From Saccharomycopsis malanga (lineage: Eukaryota; Ascomycota; Saccharomycetes; Ascoideales; Saccharomycopsidaceae), in contig CP025322.1 of the NCBI GenBank assembly GCA_004014935.1, positions 124,001 to 188,000 of the forward strand: a stretch of 64,000 bases of DNA. Direction: 5' to 3'. The notes under the pieces were generated by a model. The model searched no databases, was not told where the DNA came from, and was given only the letters and a program-made list of their open reading frames with translations. The translations under genes were made by a program, and so were the position numbers. Shown in pieces: positions 1 to 10,085 of this stretch. How positions within the stretch are numbered: the first letter of the stretch is position 1; every line of letters starts with the position of its first letter.

Positions 1-710
1 CCTACAGCCCAAAGGTCAATCGATGGAGTATAATGACGTGCACCAAGTAGAAGCTCTGGAGCTCTATACCAAATTGTTACTACCACCTTATCGCCAACAT
101 AAAGCGTTTGGAGAGGATTGTTAAAACGTCTGGCGAGTCCTAGATCGCCGATTTTCACAATTCCATCGGAAGTCACCATAATATTTGCTGGCTTGAGATC
201 ACGATGGATCACCCAGTTTTGATGCAAAAAAGACACCCCATTCAATATCTGCCATATCATAGACTTCACTGTAGCTTCTGGTATTGCTTTCATTCCAGCC
301 TGTGAATGATAATGGATGATTTGAAGTAGATCATGTTCGGCGAAGATGCTCACCATATATATAGACTTTTTCTCCAATATTATCTCCACCAACTCTGTAA
401 TGTTTTTATTCTTGAGTTCTCTACAAAGAGCCATTTCTCTGCAAGCTGACTGCGATATCCCTGTATAATGTGTGATCTCGCCATCTCTGGAATCACCTTT
501 GAACTTTTTGATAGCAAATAGTTCCGAATTCTGCGGGCTTCTCGACTTGGCCTTATAAACACGCCCATAAGTGCCCGACGCTATGTAACCAATGATATCA
601 TACTTTTGAAGAACCAGTATCCGGCTGTTGTCTTTGCGGAGTTTGTAGGTGCCTAGTGTGAGAATGCTATTATCAGCCATCAACGGCTGTTGATGCTTCA
701 TCAAGTTCAT
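1..710 (-). CDS. SSN3: Mediator kinase Ssn3/Cdk8, N-terminal part (gene runs off the window)
   Basis: Cyclin-dependent kinase of the Mediator kinase module, which with cyclin Ssn8 phosphorylates RNA polymerase II and transcription factors in the nucleus. The frame was read by hand from ATG at 710 and is open to the window edge (about 236 residues). A glycine-rich loop (ASGTYGRV) lies near residue 45, the ATP-site lysine in FAIKK near 68, the catalytic loop HRDLKPAN near 169-176 and the WYRAPE activation segment near 214. The helix [12 protein letters not shown] near 88-99 resembles the Cdk8 SMSACRE cyclin-binding helix. The metal motif is DLG (near 189) instead of the usual DFG; Cdk8 orthologues often carry DMG. 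In-frame ATGs lie at 710, 701 and 680, and the first is used. The C-terminal half of the kinase domain lies outside the window. Another CDK is possible, but the cyclin helix favours Ssn3. Confidence 0.85.
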   Translation of the reverse strand, partial: MNLMKHQQPLMADNSILTLGTYKLRKDNSRILVLQKYDIIGYIASGTYGRVYKAKSRSPQNSELFAIKKFKGDSRDGEITHYTGISQSACREMALCRELKNKNITELVEIILEKKSIYMVSIFAEHDLLQIIHYHSQAGMKAIPEATVKSMIWQILNGVSFLHQNWVIHRDLKPANIMVTSDGIVKIGDLGLARRFNNPLQTLYVGDKVVVTIWYRAPELLLGARHYTPSIDLWAV

Positions 711-1971
711 ATTTTGTAACCAGCTAGTTATTTTTGTCGTCAAATGTGTTGTTTTGTCTCTAATTTGAATATATGTTTTATGCTGCTATAATGGCTCTCT
801 AAGACCGATTATTACCGTTCATACTATGTAATCTGACTACTCAATTGGAGCGCTCAAAATCTCTTCCCATAACACCAGCCATCAACTATGAGTTACACGG
901 TTACGCACCACTGCGTGATGCCGAATAGAGGCAATACGAGATTTTGGAGCTTGGTAAATTATAAAGCGAAATAAAACTGAGGGTCTGTGCTGAAAAATAA
1001 TATCCGCCAGTAGTCGAACATTACAATAGGTAAATAAGTAAGCCAATTTTCAAAGTCCAAATCAAACATGAACGATTGAATTGTGATGTGAGGCAATGTG
1101 ACATAATAGTCACATTACCATGTTTAACAAAAGTGGTTGAAAAGTGAATGCAAAAAAGACAAGAATTGATCTAGTAAAATGAGTGTAAGCTTTGAGATAA
1201 ACTTGTAATACTGCCCAGTCTTTTGAATCAAGAATTTGACTTATAATAAGAATGTGCAGAGTAAAATTAGCAATACAGTTTTCCAAAGATTAGATTTTTC
1301 AAACAAATCAGAGGTACCTTTCTTATAGCCAATTAAACAAGACAAAACTTTTCAAAGGCACATTATAGACACTGTGTAGTATCAAAGTTTACGCCAGTCC
1401 AACTCGAAAAAAGTTCAAAGAGATGAAAAATGACTTGTGAGGAAAACTACCCAGCCAAGACGAAAGCATATAAATGGTGCCAATACAGCATTTAAGCAAC
1501 AAAAAAAAGTTGATTTAAAGAGAAAGTATCACACATGTGCAACAATATATAGCTTGTACTTATTATTATAAGATAGATCTCACACATAGTGAAGACCTCC
1601 GCTTATACATGTTATGAGCCCGCATTATCCGCTCATAAGCATACAACAAAAATTCGTCTTTCCAGTGGAATTCTTTCAATTTGTTGCTTCCAGTGATAAT
1701 CCTCAAGTAAACCCCTACCACATTTCTATAAAATTTAATAAATACAGATCAAAACCGCTTGAAAGCACTAAAAATTGACTATATTCTAATATTTGTGCGT
1801 GCGTTTAGCATTTCCCGATGAGAAAAATTTTTTTTTTTTTAGTATGGCGGACGGGCTATTTTATGTGAATTTTTCAGACTTTTCAGACATTAAATGGTCA
1901 AAATTAGACAAATCGAGGGTTAAGACGAGTTTTTTTTTGAAGAGACCATAATTTAAAGCTAAATAGATGCT
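711..1971. other. Divergent intergenic region SSN3/RPC82
   Basis: No coding frame or RNA gene could be supported in these 1.26 kb. The stretch separates two divergent genes and must hold both promoters. T-runs lie near 1828-1840 and 1931-1938, just upstream of RPC82. An 11-mer GTGCGTTTAGC at 1799-1809 recurs twice at 37.6 kb. The length is generous for two yeast promoters, so an unrecognised non-coding RNA is possible. Confidence 0.5.
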
Positions 1972-3945
1972 ATGAGTGTGGGGCCTGAAGCAGATTTTCT
2001 ACAATCTGCTCGAGTGCAGTCACCAAAGTCATTTTTGTTTTCCACATTGATCAAGGATCTTCTAGGCATAAGTGCGTCTTTAGTGATTGCGAAGTTATAT
2101 TCCAAAGGCAAGCTTACGCTCAAGGAGCTTATTGCCAAGACGAGGCTTGGAAAGAAGAAGGTGCTGGCAATACTTGTTACTTTAATACAATTGAAATGTG
2201 TAAGATATATCTCTAATGATCGTGGGAATGTACTTACGTATTATATCGATGAGGAAGGATGTTTATTATTTTTGTACGCGGGGGAGATTATATCTACCAT
2301 CAAGCAAAGATACAATGATGAGATTACTGCTGAAATTGTTCAGAATTTCTTGAGCTATGGAAATTTGACCTTGTCTGATTATCTCAATAATTTTGAGTCT
2401 TATAACGAAGAACAGAAAACAGATGTGGGGAACAAATTCAGCGCATTAGTTCATGATGGATGGTTAATTCCAATCAAGTCTGGGTTGGAATTCCAAAACA
2501 AACATGAGATCTATTCTCAAATTTATAAACAAGTTTATGCCAGATATCCAAAAGGGTCTAATGTCAGTGAGGTAAAGAGAAAAAAAGAGGTAAAATTAGA
2601 AACTGAGGAAGAGTTCAACAAGCTTTTCACAGTAGATCCTCAAGATATATATGAAACCAATGGCAATTCTACCTCTGCTACATTGAATCATTTTGCCAGT
2701 TCGAAAATCAACTCTTCCAATGGAAATGTAGGAACTTTGAAAAAGTTGAAGAAAGATGTTTCCTTCAAATTTTCGATCAACAGATTCCTCAAGAGCTTAA
2801 GGACCAATCACCTCGTAAAACTAGTAAACCAAAGACTAGGCAGTTTGACTTCCAAGATCTTCGAAGTGATTCTTCGTAGAGGTGAAAATAACTCTCCAGA
2901 TTGTTTCAGATATGCTTTGGATTACAACGAGGCTTATCTATCAATCAACTCTTTTCTTTATGAGTATGCAGTTAATGCCGCTGCTTCCGATATTCCTGCA
3001 AAAAGTTATTCTCAATATCTTTTTTATGTCAGAGACCAGCTCGAAAGTAAGAAACATAATTGCTTTACCTTACAAGAAATTGCCCATTTGTTGAAATCCA
3101 AAGATATCAATCTTCTAAACAGCATTAAGTTCACATCAGTACAAAAACAAAAGAAAAGAAAACTCAAGGATCCATTCAGTGAACCTCCTTCTAAAAAAGT
3201 CAAGCATGAAGTAGATGACCTGGTTCTTTTTAACGGTAATAATATTGAAACTATTGAGGATGAGGAGGATGACTTCGGTGGTAATATAGAAGAAGAAGAA
3301 CTTTCTGAATCCAGTGATCCAAAGTCCATTGGCCTTATACATCAACACATTAAACTTTTACTAAACTGTTCCATACCGTTTCTCAAACAAAATACTAATG
3401 GTACATATTTTGTGCCATTTTCTCTGCTTATTCCAAAGTTGAAAGAATTTGAATATTTATATTTTATCAAGTCAGTTGTTGGCTTGACCGAATTCAAAAT
3501 CTTGAATTGTATCATAAAATCCAAACTTATTGATGAAAAAACTCTTATCAATAAAACTCTTGTAAGTGAAAGTGATGTTAGGGTATGTGTTAATAATTTG
3601 TTTAAAGTGCAAGCTATTGAGGTTCAAGAAATTCCTAAAACCATGGATCGTCAAGCTAATCGTTCTGCCTTTGCTTACCGTTTCAACACAAAGTTCTCCT
3701 CCACTCTTATTGAAAACAACCTCTTGCACGAAATGGCCCTCCTTTTCACAAACATCAACGATATCAAAGAAAAAAATAAAATGTTGCTAAGCAAAGTTAA
3801 TAGAGATGATATAAAAGGTAGAGAATCAGAACTCTTGCTAACCAGTGAACTCAACCAATTGAAATGGTTGAATGAGAAAGAATTGAATTGTATTGCTAGA
3901 ATCCACCGCGCTAGATCCATCTGGGAAGTGTTTGCAATTCTTTAA
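1972..3945 (+). CDS. RPC82: RNA polymerase III subunit C3 (Rpc82), 657 aa
   Basis: Subunit of RNA polymerase III, part of the Rpc82-Rpc34-Rpc31 trimer that opens promoters of tRNA and 5S genes in the nucleus. The protein matches yeast Rpc82 as I remember it along its length. It has an N-terminal winged helix with LVTLIQLKCVRYI (residues about 70-82) and the AEIVQNFLSYGNLTLSDYL segment (about 122-141). An acidic, lysine-rich linker lies near 390-445 (KKRKLKDPFSEPPSKKVKHE followed by EDEEDDFGG). The C-terminal block contains NRDDIKGRESELLLTSELNQL (about 610-630) and the end RARSIWEVFAIL. The length is close to the 654 aa of the S. cerevisiae protein. The gene converges on SWI1 with 251 bp between stop codons. 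The ATG at 1972 is the first in frame and fits the family start. Confidence 0.95.
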   Translation: MSVGPEADFLQSARVQSPKSFLFSTLIKDLLGISASLVIAKLYSKGKLTLKELIAKTRLGKKKVLAILVTLIQLKCVRYISNDRGNVLTYYIDEEGCLLFLYAGEIISTIKQRYNDEITAEIVQNFLSYGNLTLSDYLNNFESYNEEQKTDVGNKFSALVHDGWLIPIKSGLEFQNKHEIYSQIYKQVYARYPKGSNVSEVKRKKEVKLETEEEFNKLFTVDPQDIYETNGNSTSATLNHFASSKINSSNGNVGTLKKLKKDVSFKFSINRFLKSLRTNHLVKLVNQRLGSLTSKIFEVILRRGENNSPDCFRYALDYNEAYLSINSFLYEYAVNAAASDIPAKSYSQYLFYVRDQLESKKHNCFTLQEIAHLLKSKDINLLNSIKFTSVQKQKKRKLKDPFSEPPSKKVKHEVDDLVLFNGNNIETIEDEEDDFGGNIEEEELSESSDPKSIGLIHQHIKLLLNCSIPFLKQNTNGTYFVPFSLLIPKLKEFEYLYFIKSVVGLTEFKILNCIIKSKLIDEKTLINKTLVSESDVRVCVNNLFKVQAIEVQEIPKTMDRQANRSAFAYRFNTKFSSTLIENNLLHEMALLFTNINDIKEKNKMLLSKVNRDDIKGRESELLLTSELNQLKWLNEKELNCIARIHRARSIWEVFAIL

Positions 3946-4196
3946 GATACCAATAAACATTATCTTTTTGTATTCTTTATGATATCTTTTCTGTAGCATT
4001 TTTAATAGTATATTACTAAATTTTTCACATCAAAATTGTATAATAATCCTTATCAGCAGTTTTTTCTAATTAAAAAGACACTTACCTTAAATTTTTAAAT
4101 GAAATTTAGCCACTACGCACATTGCACAATATAAAAACATACTATTAATCTAATTTACATAATGAACATGCTGCCAAAAACAGAGCAAGCAGTAGT

Positions 4197-7100
4197 TTAA
4201 ATGTCATTTTCCTTGTCAAACTTTGTAACCAAGTACTCATTCAATCTCTTTGAATATCTTGACAACTTCAAGATTTCTTTCAATATCGACAGGTCGATGG
4301 CAGGTGATAACAAACTGCCCAAGATAGTATCTGGGGCAGGAAATATTCTGGGTAACTTTGCCAACAACTCCAAGTCGTCTTTCACAGTTTTGTCATTGTT
4401 ATTACTATTTTTTTGGAAGTCCAAGTAATGAAAAATTTTGTTTAAAAGCAAATTGACTGACTTGATTGATCTTGAGGCAATCAAATTAAAATGCTCTTTT
4501 CCTGGCTCACTTTTCATAGCAGCGAGAATAAAACCCATACGTAGCAAATTTGCTCCAATTGACTCATGACTAGAAATCCAATTCAAAGCTAGGTTTGGTA
4601 CGGCATCATTTATAGATATCATTCTTACTAACAAACTGGTTGACAAAAGCCCCTGTAATATTATCGGGGATCTTTCTTCTATCTCAATAGTACCAGTAAT
4701 CAATGTATCAAATGGCAAGACACTTACCATGAAAGCAAACAACCTTTCCAATAAAACACAGGACTCTGGCTTGATATTTTCATCACCAGTGATGGAGCGA
4801 AGATAATATTGACTGAGTTTATAAGCCACTCCGTTTTTCACTTCTTCATTTTCTGAGGTAAGACCAAGATTATTATAAAACTTTTCATCATCAATGAATT
4901 CGTCTGGCTCTTCATCTTCTACTTGCTCTTCATCCACCTCATTTTGTTTTGTTTCTTTTTCTTCGTCTTTTGTGCTAAAGCCAAATTGTTGGTGTGGTCG
5001 CTTGTATGAGCCCGTGATGACGGATTTGGTAATGAACCGGTTTTCACGGCTATTAGCCAAAATTTTGGTAATCATGTCCACTGCATAACTTTGGTACTTT
5101 TCTATAGCCGGTAAAAATTCTGGTAGCAAATTTTTACTGTTTTTCCCTTTGTTAGCTACTCCTCCGAATTGTAAGGCCAAAATCACCACAAGCAAACCAT
5201 CTGTGAAATCTCTTAGTCTGATCAAATGTGAAATGTTTGTCAAGATCATCAAACAATCCTTCAAAAGAGAAAGTTTTCTTCTGGAATATACAAAAAATTC
5301 ACCGTGTGCATAGCAACTGAATAGTAATTTGAAAACAAATTTCTGTAAAATGGTATTGCGGCTTAGTACACTTTTATTTTTCTCGGTATAAGTCAAGTTT
5401 CGTAAAATCATTGTGATAGTGATCAATTGATCCACAAGCATGATTTGATAATTCTCTGCAGAGCGGATGTTGACTTCACTGAAGGTAGAATCCATTTCTT
5501 CGTGACATTTGATAAGCATCTCTAGATAACCTGGAAGCTCAAATTTCTTGACTTTAGAGAAAAAAAAAGGGTCTTTATAGTTTTCTTTTCCATCTAGTTT
5601 GAACACCTTTTGTTTTTCAAGATAGTCACCAAATGTTTTCGAAGTTATGGTGGAATTAGCAGAATGAAGATGATTATAACGTTTTGTTTTGTTTGGAGCT
5701 GAGATTTCCTCTCCAGTGAAACTATCAACTACGATTTCTACATCTTCGGCATCTTGATATTTTGCAACATACTCCACATAGATATCATCAATGTTTTGAT
5801 GATAATATTTGTCATAAGGTGATATTTTATCTGCCTCTTCCAAATTATAACCCTGGTGTTTAAACAATTTTCTGTGTGGTTTGGTCACCTTGTATTGTTT
5901 TTGTTTGGCTCGCAACTTGACTTCGTCATATATTGAGCGCATTTGGGTATTCTGGTCCTGGTCCAACCTGTCATAAACCAACTCATCTAAGATAAACAAT
6001 CCTAATTCGCAGATTCTGTCAACCAATTCTTCACATTCGCTTGCATATATTTCCATACGTTGATCTGCACTGATCACAAGAAGCATATTCAACACATTGT
6101 TGACTTCACTTAAAGTCAAACTCAGCAATGACATCACCAACGCATGGAGATTCAAATTTCCAGTTTCTGGTGGAAACAAATAATTTGGTTTCAACGAATC
6201 AATCTGCTCACCATAAACAAGCACTTTTTTCATCAAATGCCCCGCATGAAATCCTCCTATAGATCTGATAGTCGGTTCGTATTTTCTTACAAAAATAGGA
6301 TCCTCTCGCTCCCCGGGTTTGGCCCTTGCTTCTACATTTGCAGTGGTTTCCTGTGCATTTAGATTGACTCCATTGGGCCTGACGCTTTCTCCATTAGAAC
6401 TCACGTTGGAACTGGGAATCTGGGGCGTACTAGGATTGGAGAATTTGACATGTGGAGGCCGCATTGGCACTTCATTTTTAACTGTAGGTGGCATAGGTGC
6501 TTGTTGAGTTATGTTTTGCAGTGCACTCGCCTGTGGTGTGGCAACTTGCGGTGTGGATGATTGCAGTTGCTGCATTTCCAAAAGTTTTTGTCTTTTATTA
6601 GCATCCAACTGGCGCTGGCCTTCTGGAGTTTTTAGAAACATTTCAAAGTTCATCAAATATTCTTTAAAACATGTAAATATCTGCATGGCTATTCTACTGT
6701 TATTAGGATTATTAGGAGTCACAAGACCCAATCTGGCTCCCACCGCTTCCCATTGATTGTTATTACTGACTGTTTGAAATCCACCCATTTTGTTCACCAA
6801 AAAGTACAAAATAAACAAATTGACAGGCTTGTTTTCTATAGATATCTGGTTGATGTTCACATACTTATTTTGCGACTTGAGAAAATCAGACAATGTCTTC
6901 ATGAACAAATCTGTCTGTATTTGTAGGTTCAACTTCTTCTTCATGGCATCATTCATCTGAGGCCCAGAAGCTCCTGCAGCAGAAACCCCTGCATTGCCAC
7001 TCTGAGCACCTTCATACTGACTCTTAGGCACCGCCTGCTGCACCATAGGACTCTGAGACATGGAATGTGTAGAGTTAACAGGCGATTGGGACGGTGCTCT

Positions 7101-7604
7101 AGAAGGTGGCCCTTGTGACATGTTGGGATACTGGGGAACAATGTTTGGATTGTTATTCATATTGGCGTTGAACCCTGGATTCATATTGTTACTATTTTTA
7201 GCCTTTTGGTGCAATTGCAGCTGAATCCGTAAAACATTCTGTGCATGCTGCTGTTGTAACTGCTGGTGTTCCATCATCAATTGCTGATTCTTAGACGTAT
7301 CTCCTTGCGCAATATTAGACTTTATCTGTTCCTGTAATGCCCGGAGCCGCGCAGAAGCCTGTTGGATCGCTGCAATATCCTTTGGATCAACATGCTGTCT
7401 AATAGAGGAAGTGAATGGATTGTTTCCTTGTCCTAATGGTTGACGTTGCTGCTGCTGTGGGATATGCGGTTGTTGCAACTGGGACTGATGTTGCTCTTGC
7501 TGTTGCTGCTGTTGCTGCTGCTGCTGCGGCTGCGGCTGTTGTTGCTGCTGCGGCTGGCCTTGGGCCTGTCCATATGAAAATCCTGCATTCGGCAAATTAT
7601 TCAT
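4197..7604 (-). CDS. SWI1: SWI/SNF chromatin-remodelling subunit Swi1, 1135 aa
   Basis: ARID-containing subunit of the SWI/SNF nucleosome remodeller, acting in the nucleus in transcription activation. The N-terminus is strongly glutamine-rich (residues about 15-60, CAG/CAA runs at 7400-7560), followed by a Gln/Asn/Ser/Pro-rich region to about 225. The ARID DNA-binding domain spans about residues 232-322, with its core helix-turn-helix FLVNKMGGFQTV near 266-277 and QWEAVGARLGL just after. The rest is helical with acidic patches (about 900-935) and matches the conserved Swi1 C-terminal domain. ATG at 7604 starts MNNLPNAG. S. cerevisiae Swi1 is longer (1314 aa) because of larger low-complexity tracts. 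The Gln/Asn-rich N-terminus is the part that forms the [SWI+] prion in S. cerevisiae; whether it does so here is unknown. Confidence 0.93.
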   Translation of the reverse strand: MNNLPNAGFSYGQAQGQPQQQQQPQPQQQQQQQQQQEQHQSQLQQPHIPQQQQRQPLGQGNNPFTSSIRQHVDPKDIAAIQQASARLRALQEQIKSNIAQGDTSKNQQLMMEHQQLQQQHAQNVLRIQLQLHQKAKNSNNMNPGFNANMNNNPNIVPQYPNMSQGPPSRAPSQSPVNSTHSMSQSPMVQQAVPKSQYEGAQSGNAGVSAAGASGPQMNDAMKKKLNLQIQTDLFMKTLSDFLKSQNKYVNINQISIENKPVNLFILYFLVNKMGGFQTVSNNNQWEAVGARLGLVTPNNPNNSRIAMQIFTCFKEYLMNFEMFLKTPEGQRQLDANKRQKLLEMQQLQSSTPQVATPQASALQNITQQAPMPPTVKNEVPMRPPHVKFSNPSTPQIPSSNVSSNGESVRPNGVNLNAQETTANVEARAKPGEREDPIFVRKYEPTIRSIGGFHAGHLMKKVLVYGEQIDSLKPNYLFPPETGNLNLHALVMSLLSLTLSEVNNVLNMLLVISADQRMEIYASECEELVDRICELGLFILDELVYDRLDQDQNTQMRSIYDEVKLRAKQKQYKVTKPHRKLFKHQGYNLEEADKISPYDKYYHQNIDDIYVEYVAKYQDAEDVEIVVDSFTGEEISAPNKTKRYNHLHSANSTITSKTFGDYLEKQKVFKLDGKENYKDPFFFSKVKKFELPGYLEMLIKCHEEMDSTFSEVNIRSAENYQIMLVDQLITITMILRNLTYTEKNKSVLSRNTILQKFVFKLLFSCYAHGEFFVYSRRKLSLLKDCLMILTNISHLIRLRDFTDGLLVVILALQFGGVANKGKNSKNLLPEFLPAIEKYQSYAVDMITKILANSRENRFITKSVITGSYKRPHQQFGFSTKDEEKETKQNEVDEEQVEDEEPDEFIDDEKFYNNLGLTSENEEVKNGVAYKLSQYYLRSITGDENIKPESCVLLERLFAFMVSVLPFDTLITGTIEIEERSPIILQGLLSTSLLVRMISINDAVPNLALNWISSHESIGANLLRMGFILAAMKSEPGKEHFNLIASRSIKSVNLLLNKIFHYLDFQKNSNNNDKTVKDDLELLAKLPRIFPAPDTILGSLLSPAIDLSILKEILKLSRYSKRLNEYLVTKFDKENDI

Positions 7605-8055
7605 GCTTTAAACCAAAAAGTATCTTCAACGTCCCGTGCTTATACCTGAAATTTCAATATATAACCTCCACTTACACACAATGCATTCACAGAATGGTTT
7701 CCTGTCAATTATAATCGTAAAAAAATACAACCAAATACCTGATTGGCGCGCAAATATTGGTTTCCAACGATAAGGTACTAATTTACTGGCAACTATCGAC
7801 GCGTAATGTTGAATTTAATCTTGTTACAATAACAATTAATATCGCTTTTCGAAAAAAAGGTCGCGTTACCCGGGTGAAGTGTCAATAGTAGATTTGGGGT
7901 TAAAATGGATGCGGACGGCACGCATGGTGCTGTGATTGGAGCGTATCTACACAGTTCCTTGCATCAGAGATAGAAGGAGAAGAATACAATAAGTAACTTG
8001 GATGATTAAATGCTAACAAAATGGTCGTATAATTGTGTAAATGTGTATGTAATTA
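7605..8055. promoter_or_regulatory. SWI1 upstream region with Reb1-like and MCB-like sites
   Basis: TTACCCG, the Reb1 core, lies at 7866-7872, about 260 bp upstream of the SWI1 ATG. ACGCGT, the MCB core bound by MBF in other yeasts, lies at 7799-7804. Both are exact matches to short consensus sites, so each may be chance. The region also holds the 3' flank of the dehydrogenase gene, which ends at 8056. No gene seen. Confidence 0.4.
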
Positions 8056-8862
8056 TCAAAAGGCCATCCAGCCGCCATCGACAAAGATGATTTCTCCGCA
8101 AATGTAGTCGCTGGCAGCAGAAGAAAGAAAGGTAGTTACTCCACGAAAGTCGTCTGGGTTTCCGAAACGACCAATGGGGATCCTTTGCAAAAGCTTTTTG
8201 GAAAACTCCGGATCGTTAATGATTGGAGCAGTCATGTTTGTGCGGACATAACCTGGGGCAATGCCGTTTACATTGATACCTTTGGAGGCCCATTCATTGG
8301 ATAATGCCAATACCAAGCTTCTGATGGCCCCTTTGGAGACTGTGTAGGCTGTAGTAGTAAATCCGCCATTAAAACTGTTCAAGGAACATGTTATAATAAC
8401 CTTGCCTTTGATTTTATTGTCTAGCATGTGTTTTCCAACCAATTGAGTCAACTTTGTTGGAACATGGAGATTGACATGCAAGACCTCATGGTATTGTTTA
8501 TCCGGGAACTCTGTAAACTCATACTTGTATGAAGTGCCTGCATTATTGATCAAGATGTCAATCTTCCCAGTGACCGATAATTCCAAAGCTTTTTTAACCA
8601 CTTTGTCTTCAATTTGATCCAACTTTAAAGTAACCAAGTCCTCGCAGATTGCAGACACCGTAAACTCGCGCCCTTCCTCAACTGCGATGCTCTCAAGCTT
8701 TTCAATCAACTCAGAAGGATCTTTTGAAGGTCTGTGAATAAAAATAACCTGTCTGGCTTGAAATTGAACAAGTGCCTCAGCCATAGAAACCCCAATGCCA
8801 GAGGTGGCCCCAGTGATTAAGGCAACCTTGCCTCGGAGAGAGTATAATTGGAAAGCAGACAT
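8056..8862 (-). CDS. Short-chain dehydrogenase/reductase, KduD-like, 268 aa
   Basis: Classical NAD(P)-dependent SDR oxidoreductase, probably cytosolic. The cofactor motif TGATSGIG lies at residues 18-25, NNAG near 105-108, the catalytic serine in TCSLNSF near 157-163, and the catalytic pair in YTVSK near 172-176. The block NEWASKGINVNGIAPGY and the end DGGWMAF resemble 2-deoxy-D-gluconate or 2-dehydro-3-deoxy-gluconate dehydrogenases (KduD type) more than Sps19 or fatty-acid SDRs. The residues after strand 2 are HRPSK, basic instead of acidic, which hints at NADPH. The substrate cannot be read from sequence. It stands between SWI1 and BUR1 with no pathway neighbour. ATG at 8862; length typical of the family (250-270 aa). 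Confidence 0.85.
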   Translation of the reverse strand: MSAFQLYSLRGKVALITGATSGIGVSMAEALVQFQARQVIFIHRPSKDPSELIEKLESIAVEEGREFTVSAICEDLVTLKLDQIEDKVVKKALELSVTGKIDILINNAGTSYKYEFTEFPDKQYHEVLHVNLHVPTKLTQLVGKHMLDNKIKGKVIITCSLNSFNGGFTTTAYTVSKGAIRSLVLALSNEWASKGINVNGIAPGYVRTNMTAPIINDPEFSKKLLQRIPIGRFGNPDDFRGVTTFLSSAASDYICGEIIFVDGGWMAF

Positions 8863-10085
8863 GTTGCCAGAAAAGAGATTTATTTATGTGATTCAGTCGA
8901 GAGTATCTGGTCGAAATGGTTTATTTCTGGAGTTCTTCTAGTATTTATTGTTCGAAGTGGTAAATTGTTCAAAAGAATGAACCTGTCGCAACCTTTTCCA
9001 ACCCCACACTAAGTATCCTAGAAAAGCAAACTATTTTTATGAGTAAGGGCCTTTAAAATTGCCGGCCTATATTTTGGGTTTAATCGAAAATTGGAAGTCA
9101 AGCTTATAATTTTAGATGCTCGAGATGAGTAGTATTGCATCAATGGCCTCTATGCACTACGTTGAAGAAAAGAAAATAAGCCAAACTGACTCAGGATGAA
9201 ATAGATGATTTATCAAGTGATGAAGCATAAAGGCTACTGTAGCATACAACAAAACACTTTTCTCGAAATATCAGCTCCATTTTTAGTAGATAAACATTAC
9301 TACGCGACAGTATAGTAGCCGAAAAAAGAGTTTCTGGAACATGAAATTGGTTAATTAGCTGTACTATGTTTTCAATGATTTTGATTCTTGCACATAACAA
9401 ATTTCAAACATTCTTCATTTCCTCCATCCCTGTAGTAATATTGTGAGATCTGAACCTTATATCCATTACCATATAGCACAAGAATATATATATCGTAAAA
9501 TATCAGGCTATGCTACGACCTACACTTTTTTTAAATACACGCAATAAATTAAGATGCCTCTAATACAAAGATAGAAATACATTATTCAAATAAACCAAAA
9601 TTGTGAAAACTATAAGGTCCAACCTAATACGCATTTTACAAACTACAAAAACCCACCAGACTTACTCATTGCACCATGTATATTACACATGTCAACCACA
9701 TAAGCTTGAATCATTCACTTTCAGCACCCAACAGACCCAATCCAACTTGATAACATCAAAACTACTCTTTATAATAACTCCTTGAGCCTCATAATTATGA
9801 GCCCCGCCCTAATGAGGAATGAGACATTGTATGCTTTTTTAGGCTAAATTGGTGATTAGGGCCAGACAAAAACACAATCTGTAGGTATTGTTTTTATAGA
9901 GCTGAAACCCACGAGCAAGCGTTTTTGTTATAACCGTTACTGCGTGTGCTTCGAGTGCAACTCTGGAGCCTGACAGACATAAAGTTGCAATCCGCCGTGC
10001 TGGGAGAATGCCTGATGTTTTGGCCCAGCTGTCCCTGGTGGCTGCTTTTTCGGGCTATGGGCGGCGGTTTTACTATGGGGGCTCG
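8863..10085. other. Intergenic region upstream of BUR1 and of the dehydrogenase
   Basis: About 1.2 kb between divergent genes. Two short open frames (9191-9400 minus and 9603-9785 plus) have no recognisable similarity or biased codon use and are not called. A perfect 14-bp palindrome CTCATAATTATGAG lies at 9788-9801, followed by a GC-rich patch. No RNA gene seen. Confidence 0.45.

Noticed and set aside
7415-7714. 99-aa alanine-rich frame antisense to SWI1
   Set aside because: A shadow of the CAG repeats that encode the Swi1 glutamine run.
9603-9785. 60-aa open frame upstream of BUR1
   Set aside because: Thr/Gln/His-rich sequence typical of random AT-rich DNA, with no similarity.
10008-10085. 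Upstream ATG extending BUR1 by 26 residues
   Set aside because: The extension does not resemble kinase N-termini and contains two CTG codons, which are rare here. It remains possible.
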